NCBI GenBank assembly: GCA_016742175.1
Contig: JACVCH010000008.1
Span: 160,742 to 224,741 of the forward strand
From: Rhizobiaceae bacterium
Lineage (GTDB): Bacteria > Pseudomonadota > Alphaproteobacteria > Rhizobiales > Rhizobiaceae
Length of the DNA: 64,000 nucleotides
Reading direction: 5' to 3'
The position numbers and the translations under genes were made by a program. The notes under the pieces are model-generated. The model did no database searches. It saw nothing but the letters and a program-made list of their open reading frames with translations, and was not told where the DNA came from. Every line of letters starts with the position of its first letter. Within the stretch, counting starts at the first letter, position 1. Below are positions 8,370 to 17,133 of this stretch, one piece after another.

Positions 8370-11045
8370 ATGATTATCGAGAAGAGCTGGGCAAAGTCGG
8401 CCGACGACGTGTTGGCTGCCTTGGCAGCTTCGCCCGGCGGCCTCGATCGCAACGAAGTCGGGGCGCGCCTCGAGCGCCACGGGTATAATCGCCTGCCGGA
8501 GGCGCCCAGGCCCGGCTTTCTGGCGCGGCTGTTGCGCCAGTTCCGCAATCTGATGATTCTCATCCTTATCGCGGCGGCAGCGATCACCGGGGGGCTCGGC
8601 CACTACCTCGACATGGTGGTCATCCTTGCGGTCGTCGCGGTGAACACCGTCATCGGCTTCGTCCAGGAAGGGCGTGCCGAACGCGCCATCGATGCGCTCC
8701 ACCAGATGCTTGCGGCACGCGCTGCCGTTGTCCGCGATGGCTCTCGCCACAGTGTCAAGGCCGAGGAGATCGTACCGGGGGACGTCGTCCTGCTCGAGGC
8801 AGGAGACAAGGTGTCGGCCGATCTGCGGCTTTTCGAAGTGGCCGGACTGACGATCGATGAGTCGATCCTGACCGGCGAATCCGTGCCGGTGCGAAAGCAA
8901 ACCGTTGAGGTGGACGGGCTTTGTCCCGTTGGAGACCGTTTCAACATGGCTTTTTCCGGCACAATGGTTGCGCAAGGCACGGCGCGTGGCGTCGTCGTGG
9001 CAACCGGGCAGCACACCGAGATCGGACGCATCAGCGGCATGATGCAGACTGTCGAGCAACTCTCGACGCCGTTGGTGCGCGAGATGGACAGGATTGCACG
9101 CGTGCTCACGATCGTCGTGGTGGCCGTGGCAGCGCTCATGCTGCTCTTCACGCTGCATGTGCGCGCGATGCCGTTTGACGAAGCCTTCATGATCGTCGTC
9201 GGCCTCTTCGTCGCCGCCATCCCGGAAGGCCTCCCGGCAATCTTGACCGTCACGCTGGCGATCGGCGTCCAGACGATGGCGCGGCGCAATGCGATCGTGC
9301 GCCGCCTGCCTGCGATCGAGACGATCGGCTCGGTTTCCACCATATGCACCGACAAGACGGGGACCTTGACCCGCAACGAGATGGCCGCGACGTCGGTGGT
9401 AACGCCGGCCGGCACCTATGTCATCGAAGGCCGGGGCTATGCGCCCCAGGGCACGGTTCGTGTCGGCGAAAGGATCGTCGAGCCGGGTGCCGATCTTGCT
9501 GCTCTCGGACGCGCGGCGCTGGTCTGCAATGGGGCGGCACTCAAGAAAGCGCCGGACGGCTGGAGGGTCGAGGGCGACCCGATGGAAGGGGCGCTGCTGA
9601 CGCTTGCTGGACGCCTTGACGTCAGGCGCGACGAGGCCGGTCCGATCCTGGCTGCGATTCCATTCGATGCCGCCTATCGATACATGGCCGTGCTCTGTGA
9701 CACGCGCGAAGGCAGGTTGGCTGTCGTCAAGGGGGCGCCGGAGCAGATTCTCGAGCGCTGCGCCGGCGCCGTCGGCGCTCCCGAGGGTTTCGATCGGCAG
9801 GCCTGGCACGAGGTCGCGAACGAGATTGCCGAAGGGGGCCAGCGCGTGCTTGCCTTCGCGCAGAAACCGGTTTCGCAGGATGGCCTGGATCATGCGGATC
9901 TTGACGAGGGACTGGTCTTTCTGGGACTGGCCGGTCTCATCGATCCGCCCCGCGACGAGGCAAAGCATGCCGTCGCCGAATGCCGCACGGCCGGTATCGC
10001 CGTCAAGATGATAACCGGGGATCACCAGGGAACAGCGGTGGCGATCGGCCGGCAGATCGGGCTCGGCCAGGACATCGAGGTCCTGACGGGGATCGAGCTC
10101 GACAGGCTGGACGATAGGGCGTTCCGTCGAGCGGCTGCGCGGACCGCTGTCTTCGCGCGCGCAAGCCCCGAACACAAATTGCGCCTCGTCAAGGCGCTGC
10201 AGGCGGACGGTGCGGTGGTGGCCATGACGGGCGATGGCGTCAACGATGCGCCGGCGCTCAAGCGCGCGGATGCCGGGATCGCCATGGGACGTAATGGTTC
10301 GCAGGCGGCGCGTGAAGCCGCCGATATCGTCCTTGCCGATGACAACTTCGCGTCGATCGTCGAGGCGGTACGGCAGGGACGAACGGTCTACACGAATCTG
10401 AAAAAGGTCATCACTTTCATGCTGCCCGTCAATGGTGGCGAGAGTGCAAGCCTGATGATCGCGGTGCTCATGGGATTGGCACTGCCAATCACGCCTCTCC
10501 AGATCTTGTGGGTGAACATGATCAGCTCGGTGGTGCTGGCCATTGCTCTCGCCTTCGAGAAGCCGGAAGCCTCGATCATGCGCCAACCGCCGCGCCAGGC
10601 GGGCGCCGCGATCATCTCGCGCTTGATATTGTGGCGCATCGTTCTGGTGTCGGCACTCTTTGCCATCGGCATCTTCGGCCAGTTCGAACTGGCGCAATGG
10701 CAGGGGGCCGACCTCGATACCGCTCGCACCATGGCGCTCAACACCCTGGTCGCCATGGAGATCTTCTATCTGTTTTCCGTAAGGTACAGGCTGGGCAGTT
10801 CCGTCACCTGGCAAGGCGTGCGTGGCACAACGTCGGTGATGGTGGCAATGGCGCTGGTCCTCGTCCTTCAGTTCATTGTGACATATGTGCCGGTGATGAA
10901 TGCCTTGTTCGAAACGCGCCCGCTCGATCTCCTGCAACTTACGCAATGCGCGGCAGGTGGAGTGGCGCTGCTGATCGTCCTCGAGATCGACAAGGCGCTT
11001 GCGCGGAGCTGGCGGTCCACCGCGGCGCGCGAGGCAAGAGCGTGA
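8370..11045 (+). CDS. P2-type cation-transporting ATPase (Ca2+/Mg2+-like)
   Basis: 891 aa inner-membrane pump. Visible: actuator TGES (about residue 170), transmembrane 4 VAAIPEGLPA as in SERCA/PMR1 pumps, phosphorylation site DKTGTLT (Asp about 328), MITGDH, and TGDGVNDAPALKRAD. Transmembrane 5 keeps NGGE like SERCA Asn768/Glu771, but the Asp800 position in transmembrane 6 (NMISSVV) is not acidic, so ion choice and stoichiometry may differ from Ca2+ pumps. The frame opens at 8325, overlapping the SDR; ATG 8370 matches the family N-terminus MIIEKSWAKSADDVL. Overlaps the next gene by 1 nt. Confidence 0.9.
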   Translation: MIIEKSWAKSADDVLAALAASPGGLDRNEVGARLERHGYNRLPEAPRPGFLARLLRQFRNLMILILIAAAAITGGLGHYLDMVVILAVVAVNTVIGFVQEGRAERAIDALHQMLAARAAVVRDGSRHSVKAEEIVPGDVVLLEAGDKVSADLRLFEVAGLTIDESILTGESVPVRKQTVEVDGLCPVGDRFNMAFSGTMVAQGTARGVVVATGQHTEIGRISGMMQTVEQLSTPLVREMDRIARVLTIVVVAVAALMLLFTLHVRAMPFDEAFMIVVGLFVAAIPEGLPAILTVTLAIGVQTMARRNAIVRRLPAIETIGSVSTICTDKTGTLTRNEMAATSVVTPAGTYVIEGRGYAPQGTVRVGERIVEPGADLAALGRAALVCNGAALKKAPDGWRVEGDPMEGALLTLAGRLDVRRDEAGPILAAIPFDAAYRYMAVLCDTREGRLAVVKGAPEQILERCAGAVGAPEGFDRQAWHEVANEIAEGGQRVLAFAQKPVSQDGLDHADLDEGLVFLGLAGLIDPPRDEAKHAVAECRTAGIAVKMITGDHQGTAVAIGRQIGLGQDIEVLTGIELDRLDDRAFRRAAARTAVFARASPEHKLRLVKALQADGAVVAMTGDGVNDAPALKRADAGIAMGRNGSQAAREAADIVLADDNFASIVEAVRQGRTVYTNLKKVITFMLPVNGGESASLMIAVLMGLALPITPLQILWVNMISSVVLAIALAFEKPEASIMRQPPRQAGAAIISRLILWRIVLVSALFAIGIFGQFELAQWQGADLDTARTMALNTLVAMEIFYLFSVRYRLGSSVTWQGVRGTTSVMVAMALVLVLQFIVTYVPVMNALFETRPLDLLQLTQCAAGGVALLIVLEIDKALARSWRSTAAREARA

Positions 11046-12832
11046 TGCGCATTCTGGTGTTCAATGCTGGGAGTTCAAGCGTGAAGTTCGGCGTTTTCGA
11101 AGAACGCGAAGGCCCCAACCATCTGCTCAAGGCGACCTATGAGCGGTTCGACCGTGGTGGCTGCACCTATCGACTCGAGGTGCGAGGCAAGAGACTGGAG
11201 GGGCGCAGGCCGCTCGGCTCCGTCGCGGCAGCGGTCGCCGGTGTGCCTGCTATCCTCGACGAGCACGGTCTGTCGGACGTCGACGCGATCGGGCACCGTG
11301 TCGCTCACGGCGGGGAAAGGTTCACCGCTCCCGTCCGTATCGATGACGGCGTCGTCGGCGCCATCGAGGCGCTGGTTCCGCTGGCGCCTCTGCACAATCC
11401 TGTTGCGTTGGACGTCATGAGGGCCACCCGGGTTCTATGGCCGGCGCTTGCCCATGTCGCCGTTTTCGATACCGCCTTCCACCTCACCAATCCGCCACGC
11501 GCAACGACGTATGCCGTGCCCCGCGCGTGGCGCGATGCCGGGCTCAGACGGTTCGGATTTCATGGCACGTCTCACAAGTATGTCGCGGAGCGGGCAGCCG
11601 ATGCGCTTGGGGAGCCTTTGCGGGAGCTGAAGCTTGTCAGCCTCCACCTGGGAAATGGTGCGAGCGCCTGCGCCGTGCAGCTTGGCAGGAGCATCGACAG
11701 CTCCATGGGCATGACGCCCTTGGAGGGGCTCGTCATGGGCACCCGCTCAGGCGACGTCGATCCGGGCATGTTCGGCTTTCTGGATCGATCCATGGGTCTG
11801 ACGATCCAGGAGATCGAGAAGGTGCTTTACGAGGAGAGCGGCCTGAAGGCGCTGGCCGGCTCATCGGACATGCGCGATATCGAAGATCAAGCGGCAGCGG
11901 GCGACGACGCGGCCCGGCAGGCGATCGAGCTCTATGCCTATCGGGCGCGAAAATATGTCGGCGCCTATGCAGCCGCCATGGGCGGTCTGGATGTGCTGGT
12001 GTTCACGGGCGGAATCGGCGAGAACTCCTCGTCGATGCGGCGCCGGATCTGCGACGGGCTGGGCTTTCTCGGTCTTCAGATCGACGCGGATCGCAATGCG
12101 GCCGTGAGGCTCGAGCACTACGTCGCGCCGCAGATCCAGGCCTACGGATCGCGGGTGCGCGTTCTCGTGACGGAGACCGCCGAGCAGTTGATGATCGCTA
12201 AGGAGGTCGTACGCCTCTTGCGTCGACCCGAGCCCGTCGATGTCAGGATTCCAGTCGCGGTTTCCGCGCGCCATGTCCACCTCGATCGATCCGCCGTCGC
12301 TGCGCTTTTCGGCGAGGGTTACGAACTGACGCCGGCATCGGCCCTGCGACAACCCGGACATTGGCTCGCCGAAGAAAGGCTGACGCTGGAGGGGCCGAAG
12401 GGCCGGCTGGAAAGGGTCGCCATCCTCGGGCCGTTGAGGGACCGCGTACAAGTCGAGATATCGCGCACGGACGGCTTCGCACTTGGAATAGAGGCGCCGG
12501 TTCGAGACAGCGGCAAGCTGGACGGCACGCCGCGAATTGGCCTTGTCGGGCCCGCAGGGACGATCGACACGGATGGCGTGATCGTCGCCGCGCGCCACGT
12601 CCACACGAACCCGGCCGATGCCGTGCGATACGGCCTGTCCGACGGCGACGAAATCGAGATACGTCTCGGGAACGGGGATCGCGAAGCCTCTTTCGGCGCT
12701 ACGCTCGTTCGCGTTTCGGCCGGTGCCGTGACCGAAATGCATATCGATACCGACGAAGCGAATGCCGCAGGGCTCGACGGTGCGGCCGAGGGGCAAATCG
12801 TCGCCAGTGCCAAGGCTATCCTGCGCAGTTAG
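11045..12832 (+). CDS. Acetate/propionate kinase fused to PduL-type phosphotransacylase
   Basis: 595 aa bifunctional protein. Residues 1-395 are an acetate kinase (ASKHA fold): N-terminal ILVFNAGSSSVKF, HRVAHGG, FDTAFH, GFHGTSHKY, HLGNGASACAV, TPLEGLVMGTRSGDVDPG, FTGGIGENS. Residues about 405-595 are a PduL phosphate acyltransferase with both zinc-site motifs VSARHVHL and AARHVHT plus VEISRTD and EMHIDTDEANAAGL. One chain could thus convert acetyl-CoA to acetyl phosphate and then acetate with ATP yield. Starts at ATG 11045 (GTG 11042 alternative), coupled to the ATPase by TGATG. Confidence 0.93.
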   Translation: MRILVFNAGSSSVKFGVFEEREGPNHLLKATYERFDRGGCTYRLEVRGKRLEGRRPLGSVAAAVAGVPAILDEHGLSDVDAIGHRVAHGGERFTAPVRIDDGVVGAIEALVPLAPLHNPVALDVMRATRVLWPALAHVAVFDTAFHLTNPPRATTYAVPRAWRDAGLRRFGFHGTSHKYVAERAADALGEPLRELKLVSLHLGNGASACAVQLGRSIDSSMGMTPLEGLVMGTRSGDVDPGMFGFLDRSMGLTIQEIEKVLYEESGLKALAGSSDMRDIEDQAAAGDDAARQAIELYAYRARKYVGAYAAAMGGLDVLVFTGGIGENSSSMRRRICDGLGFLGLQIDADRNAAVRLEHYVAPQIQAYGSRVRVLVTETAEQLMIAKEVVRLLRRPEPVDVRIPVAVSARHVHLDRSAVAALFGEGYELTPASALRQPGHWLAEERLTLEGPKGRLERVAILGPLRDRVQVEISRTDGFALGIEAPVRDSGKLDGTPRIGLVGPAGTIDTDGVIVAARHVHTNPADAVRYGLSDGDEIEIRLGNGDREASFGATLVRVSAGAVTEMHIDTDEANAAGLDGAAEGQIVASAKAILRS

Positions 12833-12944
12833 ACCATGGAAGCGTGCCACCGATACAGCATCCGGTCGACATCGCGAATGCGCACACTCTCGCACATAGG
12901 CGGCAGGGTTGGGGTTTCGGCGCGGTTGCGATAGGTCGGTGCGC

Positions 12945-14774
12945 ATGAGTGACCTTGCAATCGTTCTTCTTCTGCTTGCCGCCGCCATCGTCATGTTCGC
13001 GACCGGCCGTCCGCGGATGGACGTCGTCGCGCTGATCATGATCGTGGCCTTGCCGCTCACCGGCGTGATCGGCGTCGAGGATGCGCTGGCCGGGTTTTCG
13101 GATCCCAACATCGTGCTCATCGGCGCCCTGTTCGTGGTCGGCGAAGCGCTCGTGCGGACCGGCATCGCGCAGCGACTGGGGGACTGGCTCGTCAAAAGGG
13201 CCGGGCGCAGCGAGGCGCGCCTGATCGTACTTCTGATGATCGTGGTCGCCGGCATCGGATCGTTCATGAGTTCGACCGGGGTGGTGGCGATTTTCGTGCC
13301 GATCGTGCTGCGAATCGCGCGCAACGCGGCCATTCCTGCCGGGCGGCTGATGATGCCTCTGTCGGTCGCCGCGCTCCTGAGCGGCATGATGACACTCGTC
13401 GCCACGGCCCCCAATCTTGTCGTGCATGGCGAACTCGTGCGCAACGGTTTTGCGGGCTTCGGTTTCTTCGCATTCACGCCTTTCGGCCTGCCGCTGCTGG
13501 CTCTCGCCATCCTCTATATGCTGGTCGCCCGGCGCTTCCTTGGCCGGAGCGACGCGCCAACCGAGATGGTGAGACGGCCGGCGTTGGGGGATTTCGTCAA
13601 GACCTATGGATTGGAGGGGCGGGAGCATCGCTTCCGGGTCGGGCCGGCTTCGCCGCTCGTCAGCGATCGCCTGAGTGCGTTCGACCTGCGCGGCAGCGAA
13701 GGCGTCAACATCATCGCGATCGAGCGCACCGGCCGGTTCGGCCGGCAGTTGATGCGGCCGCGTGCCGAAAGCCGCATCGAAGCCGGCGACGTGATGCTGA
13801 TCGACGCGCAGTCGCCGCAGATCGACATCGACGCGCTGGCCTCGCGCTACGGGCTGCAACGGCTCGCCCTCGGCAACGCCTATTTCAGCGATCGCGCGGA
13901 GGAGATCGGCATGGCCGAACTTCTGGTCGCGCCGGACTCGCGCGTCGTCGGAAAGACGGTCGTGGAGGCGCGCCTGCGCAGCGTGACCGACCTTGCCGTC
14001 ATCGGCATCCGGCGCGGACGCGAAGCGATCGACGCACCCGTCACCGAAGTCGCTCTCCAGGGGGGCGACACGCTGCTGGTGATCGGTCCGTGGCGGGCGA
14101 TCACGCGCCTGCCGGGTGGAGCCGAGCGGCTGATTGTGCTCAATGCGCCGATCGAGATGGACGATGTGGCACCCGCCGCCCATCGCGCTCCCCACGCCGC
14201 CATCATCCTTCTGGTCACGGTCCTGTTCATGGCGACCGGCATCGTTCCCAATGTCGTTGCCGCCCTGCTCGGCTGCCTGATGTTCGGGCTCTTCGGCTGC
14301 ATCGACATGAATGCCGCCTATCGCTCGGTCCACTGGCAGACGCTGATCCTGATCGTCGGCATGCTGCCCTTCTCGATTGCGCTCCAGCGTACGGGCGGCA
14401 TCGATATCGCCGCCGAATGGCTGCTCGCGACGGTGGGCGAGGCTTCGCCTCGCTTCGTCCTGGCGACGCTCTTCGCCTTGACGGCGGTCCTCGGTCTCTT
14501 CATCTCCAACACGGCCACTGCGGTGCTGATGGCACCAGTCGCGATCGCGCTGGCAGGTTCGCTCGGCGTATCGCCCTATTCGTTCGCCATGACGGTTGCG
14601 CTGGCAGCGTCCGCGGCCTTCATGACGCCGGTCTCATCGCCGGTTAACACGCTCGTCGTGGGTCCCGGAAACTATCGGTTCTTCGACTTCGTCAGGATTG
14701 GAGTGCCGTTTACACTGATCGCCATGGTGGTGACGATCTTGCTCGTGCCTCTCGTGCTGCCATTTACGAGGTAG
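12945..14774 (+). CDS. SLC13/DASS-family permease with two RCK_C (TrkA_C) domains
   Basis: 609 aa integral membrane transporter. N- and C-terminal halves are multi-spanning (ArsB/CitT-like, with MSSTGVVAIFVPI and SNTATAVLMAPVAIA hairpin motifs), separated by two soluble RCK_C domains at about 215-300 and 315-400 (for example VGKTVVEARLRSVTDLAVIGI). Such proteins carry dicarboxylates, sulfate or related anions with Na+; the substrate is not evident. The RCK_C pair probably gates transport on a ligand. ATG 12945 is preferred to an upstream in-frame start as it gives the first membrane segment directly. Confidence 0.88.
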   Translation: MSDLAIVLLLLAAAIVMFATGRPRMDVVALIMIVALPLTGVIGVEDALAGFSDPNIVLIGALFVVGEALVRTGIAQRLGDWLVKRAGRSEARLIVLLMIVVAGIGSFMSSTGVVAIFVPIVLRIARNAAIPAGRLMMPLSVAALLSGMMTLVATAPNLVVHGELVRNGFAGFGFFAFTPFGLPLLALAILYMLVARRFLGRSDAPTEMVRRPALGDFVKTYGLEGREHRFRVGPASPLVSDRLSAFDLRGSEGVNIIAIERTGRFGRQLMRPRAESRIEAGDVMLIDAQSPQIDIDALASRYGLQRLALGNAYFSDRAEEIGMAELLVAPDSRVVGKTVVEARLRSVTDLAVIGIRRGREAIDAPVTEVALQGGDTLLVIGPWRAITRLPGGAERLIVLNAPIEMDDVAPAAHRAPHAAIILLVTVLFMATGIVPNVVAALLGCLMFGLFGCIDMNAAYRSVHWQTLILIVGMLPFSIALQRTGGIDIAAEWLLATVGEASPRFVLATLFALTAVLGLFISNTATAVLMAPVAIALAGSLGVSPYSFAMTVALAASAAFMTPVSSPVNTLVVGPGNYRFFDFVRIGVPFTLIAMVVTILLVPLVLPFTR

Positions 14775-14827
14775 TTTCCGATAGGGTACTTCAGGGTCCA
14801 GGGGACAATGGTGGAGACGAACCGACA

Positions 14828-16012
14828 TTGACGGACCACGAGCAGACCGGCGGAAGAGGCGCAGCATCGGTACCAAACGCCCACGAGGGCTCTGTTTCCG
14901 AGGCGCGGCTCGCCAGCATGCTCGACACGGCCGTCGACGGCATCGTGGTCATTGACGAGCGCGGCACGATCCTGTCCTTCAACAAGGCCTGCGAGACGCT
15001 GTTCGGCTATCGTGCTGCGGAGCTGCTTGGCCGCAACGTCAAATGCATCATGCCGTCCCGTTATGCCGACGAGCATGACGGCTATCTTGCCCATTACCGG
15101 GACACAGGCGAGCGCCGGATCATCGGCATCGGCCGCGAGGTCGAGGGCATGCATCGCGACGGAACGGTCATGCCGGTCGAACTGTCGGTCGGCGAGGCGC
15201 GGACCCCGGAGGGCCGCCAGTTCATCGGCATCATCCGCGATCTGCGCGCACGCCGGGCAACGGAGGAACGGATGCGCGATCTCCAGGCCCAACTCGTCCA
15301 TATGGCGCGCGTGTCGGCCATCGACGAGATGGGCGCGGCGCTCGCTCACGAGCTCAACCAGCCGCTGACGGCGCTGATGCTCTATCTCGATGCCGTGCAG
15401 CGTGCGGCCGCGAGGGACTGGCAGGAGGGCGATCTGCGGGGTCAGGCGCTTTCAAACGCGGTGCGCGAGGCGCAGCCGGCGGCCGGCATCGTCCAGCGAA
15501 TGCGCGGCTTCCTCGACCGCGGTGACCAGCGGCGGCGGGCGGTCGACCTGCGGGTGCTGCTAGACGAGGCGGTCGAACTGACGAAGATGGGCCGGCGCTC
15601 GGCCGGCGTCATGATCACGCGCGACGACGATCCGCATTTGCCGCGGATCGAGGCCGATCCGATCCAGGTGCAGCAAGTCTTTGTCAATCTCCTGCGCAAT
15701 GCGTTCGATGCGGTGCAGGGGCTGGAGCGGCCCGAGATCGCGGTGGCGACGCGCCGCGAGGGTCGTTGGGTGACAGTCGCTGTCACCGACAACGGCCTCG
15801 GCATCGCATCCGAGGCGATCGGCGACCTTTTCAAGGCCTTCTCGTCGGGCAAGCGCAAGGGCATGGGACTCGGGCTCGCAATATCGCGCTCGATCGCCCA
15901 GAGCCATGGCGGCGATCTGACCGTCGACCCGGGAGGTGACGGACGCGGCGCCCGGTTCGAGCTGGCGCTCCCCCTGGGCGAGCCGACCGAAGAGGATCGC
16001 GCCGATGGCTGA
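14828..16012 (+). CDS. fixL: FixL-like haem-PAS oxygen sensor histidine kinase
   Basis: 394 aa soluble kinase. A PAS domain (about 25-145) carries the FixL haem signature: proximal-His context DEHDGYLAHYR and the FG-loop RIIGIGREVEG, equivalent to Bradyrhizobium FixL His200 and Ile215-Arg220. The position of FixL Arg206, which contacts a haem propionate, is His here. A dimerisation/phosphoacceptor helix (ALAHELNQPL) and a HATPase domain (NLLRNAFDA, DNGLGI, GMGLGLAISR) follow. There are no transmembrane segments. Start is TTG at 14828 with GGAG upstream; no ATG/GTG fits in frame before the PAS domain. Overlaps fixJ by 8 nt. Confidence 0.9.
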   Translation: MTDHEQTGGRGAASVPNAHEGSVSEARLASMLDTAVDGIVVIDERGTILSFNKACETLFGYRAAELLGRNVKCIMPSRYADEHDGYLAHYRDTGERRIIGIGREVEGMHRDGTVMPVELSVGEARTPEGRQFIGIIRDLRARRATEERMRDLQAQLVHMARVSAIDEMGAALAHELNQPLTALMLYLDAVQRAAARDWQEGDLRGQALSNAVREAQPAAGIVQRMRGFLDRGDQRRRAVDLRVLLDEAVELTKMGRRSAGVMITRDDDPHLPRIEADPIQVQQVFVNLLRNAFDAVQGLERPEIAVATRREGRWVTVAVTDNGLGIASEAIGDLFKAFSSGKRKGMGLGLAISRSIAQSHGGDLTVDPGGDGRGARFELALPLGEPTEEDRADG

Positions 16013-16601
16013 GGCGGCAAAGCTGATCCATATCGTCGACGATGATGCCGCGGTCCTTGACGCGCTCGGCGTGATCCTGCGCATGGAGGGCTACGAGGTC
16101 GAGGGCTTCGCCTCAGGCGACGCTTTTGTTCGAGGGGTCGCTCTGCGCGCGCCGGATTGCGTCATCCTCGACGTTCACATGCCGGGCCGCTCCGGCCTCG
16201 ACATCCTGCGGGTGCTGGACAAGAGCCGTTTTCCGGCGCCGGTCATCGTTATCACCGGACAGGGCGACATCCCGATGGCCGTCCAGGCAGTAAGGTCGGG
16301 CGCCGTCGATTTCCTTCAGAAGCCGTTCGATGTGGACAGGCTCTTGGAGCGCGTGCGTCAGGCGATCGCCGCTTCAGGAACGGACAAGCCTAACGCGGGC
16401 TTCGCTGGTCAGGACCGCCTGACCGATCGAGAGTCCGAAGTTTTGGCGCAAGTGGTTGCCGGTGCACGCGACAAAGAGGCGGCGCTTCAGCTCGGCATCA
16501 GTCCGCGCACCGTCGAGGCGCACCGCAAGGCCATCATGGCCAAGCTCGGCGCGCGCACGCTCGCCGACCTCCTGCGCATCGTCTATTCGGGGCGCGGTTA
16601 G
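16005..16601 (+). CDS. fixJ: FixJ-type response regulator
   Basis: 198 aa. Receiver domain with acid cluster in HIVDDDAAVLDAL, phospho-acceptor Asp in CVILDVHMPGRSG, Thr in VITGQGD and Lys in LQKPF. Output domain is a LuxR/NarL helix-turn-helix: LTDRESEVLAQVVAGARDK then SPRTVEAHRKAIMAKLGA. Partner of the FixL-like kinase, with which it overlaps by 8 nt. In rhizobia phospho-FixJ activates fixK-type genes at low oxygen. The frame opens earlier at 15936 but MAEAAKLIHIVDDD is the natural start. Confidence 0.93.
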   Translation: MAEAAKLIHIVDDDAAVLDALGVILRMEGYEVEGFASGDAFVRGVALRAPDCVILDVHMPGRSGLDILRVLDKSRFPAPVIVITGQGDIPMAVQAVRSGAVDFLQKPFDVDRLLERVRQAIAASGTDKPNAGFAGQDRLTDRESEVLAQVVAGARDKEAALQLGISPRTVEAHRKAIMAKLGARTLADLLRIVYSGRG

Positions 16602-16616
16602 GAAAATCGCCAGGGC

Positions 16617-16630
16617 TTGATCCACGTCAA
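16617..16630. promoter_or_regulatory. FNR/FixK box upstream of lone receiver
   Basis: TTGAT-ccac-GTCAA, matching TTGA-N6-TCAA exactly. It lies 15 nt after the fixJ stop and 63 nt before the receiver gene, in position to activate it. Confidence 0.75.
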
Positions 16631-16692
16631 GAAATCCGGACGCCAGCGGCGGAGACTGTGCGCCTGTCTCCAGTTCGAAGGCCGAGCCGTCC

Positions 16693-17028
16693 ATGTGTCT
16701 GCACATCGTCGTGAAAGACCTTGGCCTCAGGGACGCGCTGATGGTCCTGCTGCGCATGCACGGCTTCGCGGTTCTGCCTCATGCCGACGCGCGATCGTTC
16801 CGCCGCAGCGTGATTGCCGCCGACGATACGGTGATCGTCGATCTCGACCTGCCGCACGGACAGGCGACGGGGCTGATCGACTGGTGCAGGCGCAATTCGG
16901 TGGCCGCCCGGCTGATCGTACTCACGGGGCTGACGGGCCGGGCGATGGACGTGCGGCTGCGCGAGATGGGGTCGGCGGCGATCCTGACCAAGCCGTTCCA
17001 GGCTGCCGAGCTTCTGGCACTTCTATGA
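16693..17028 (+). CDS. Stand-alone response-regulator receiver domain
   Basis: 111 aa receiver with no output domain. Phospho-acceptor Asp in VIVDLDLPHG, Thr in VLTGLTGR and Lys in ILTKPF are present, but the usual paired acids near the N-terminus are reduced to VVKDLG (one acid), which may weaken Mg2+ binding. Position between fixLJ and fixK and its own FNR/FixK box suggest a feedback element that competes for FixL phosphate or binds FixK; both are inference. It resembles the FixJ receiver more than FixT, which is a different small protein. Confidence 0.82.
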   Translation: MCLHIVVKDLGLRDALMVLLRMHGFAVLPHADARSFRRSVIAADDTVIVDLDLPHGQATGLIDWCRRNSVAARLIVLTGLTGRAMDVRLREMGSAAILTKPFQAAELLALL

Positions 17029-17133
17029 CCTGCTCCGAGGCCAGTAGGGGATTTCCCTGAGCGATCGGCCGAATTTTTCGCAAGTCCTTCGCAGCGTAGG
17101 CTCCCGGCAGTTCATATCACGGGGAGACCAACG

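Noticed and set aside
8307-10946. An 879-codon leftward open frame under the P-type ATPase
   Set aside because: Exact antisense of a gene with all P-type motifs; its composition is His/Arg/Asp-rich without any family motif, typical of GC-rich shadow frames.
12909-12944. Upstream in-frame start of the SLC13 permease
   Set aside because: Adds charged residues with no ribosome-binding site; ATG 12945 leads straight into the first membrane helix.
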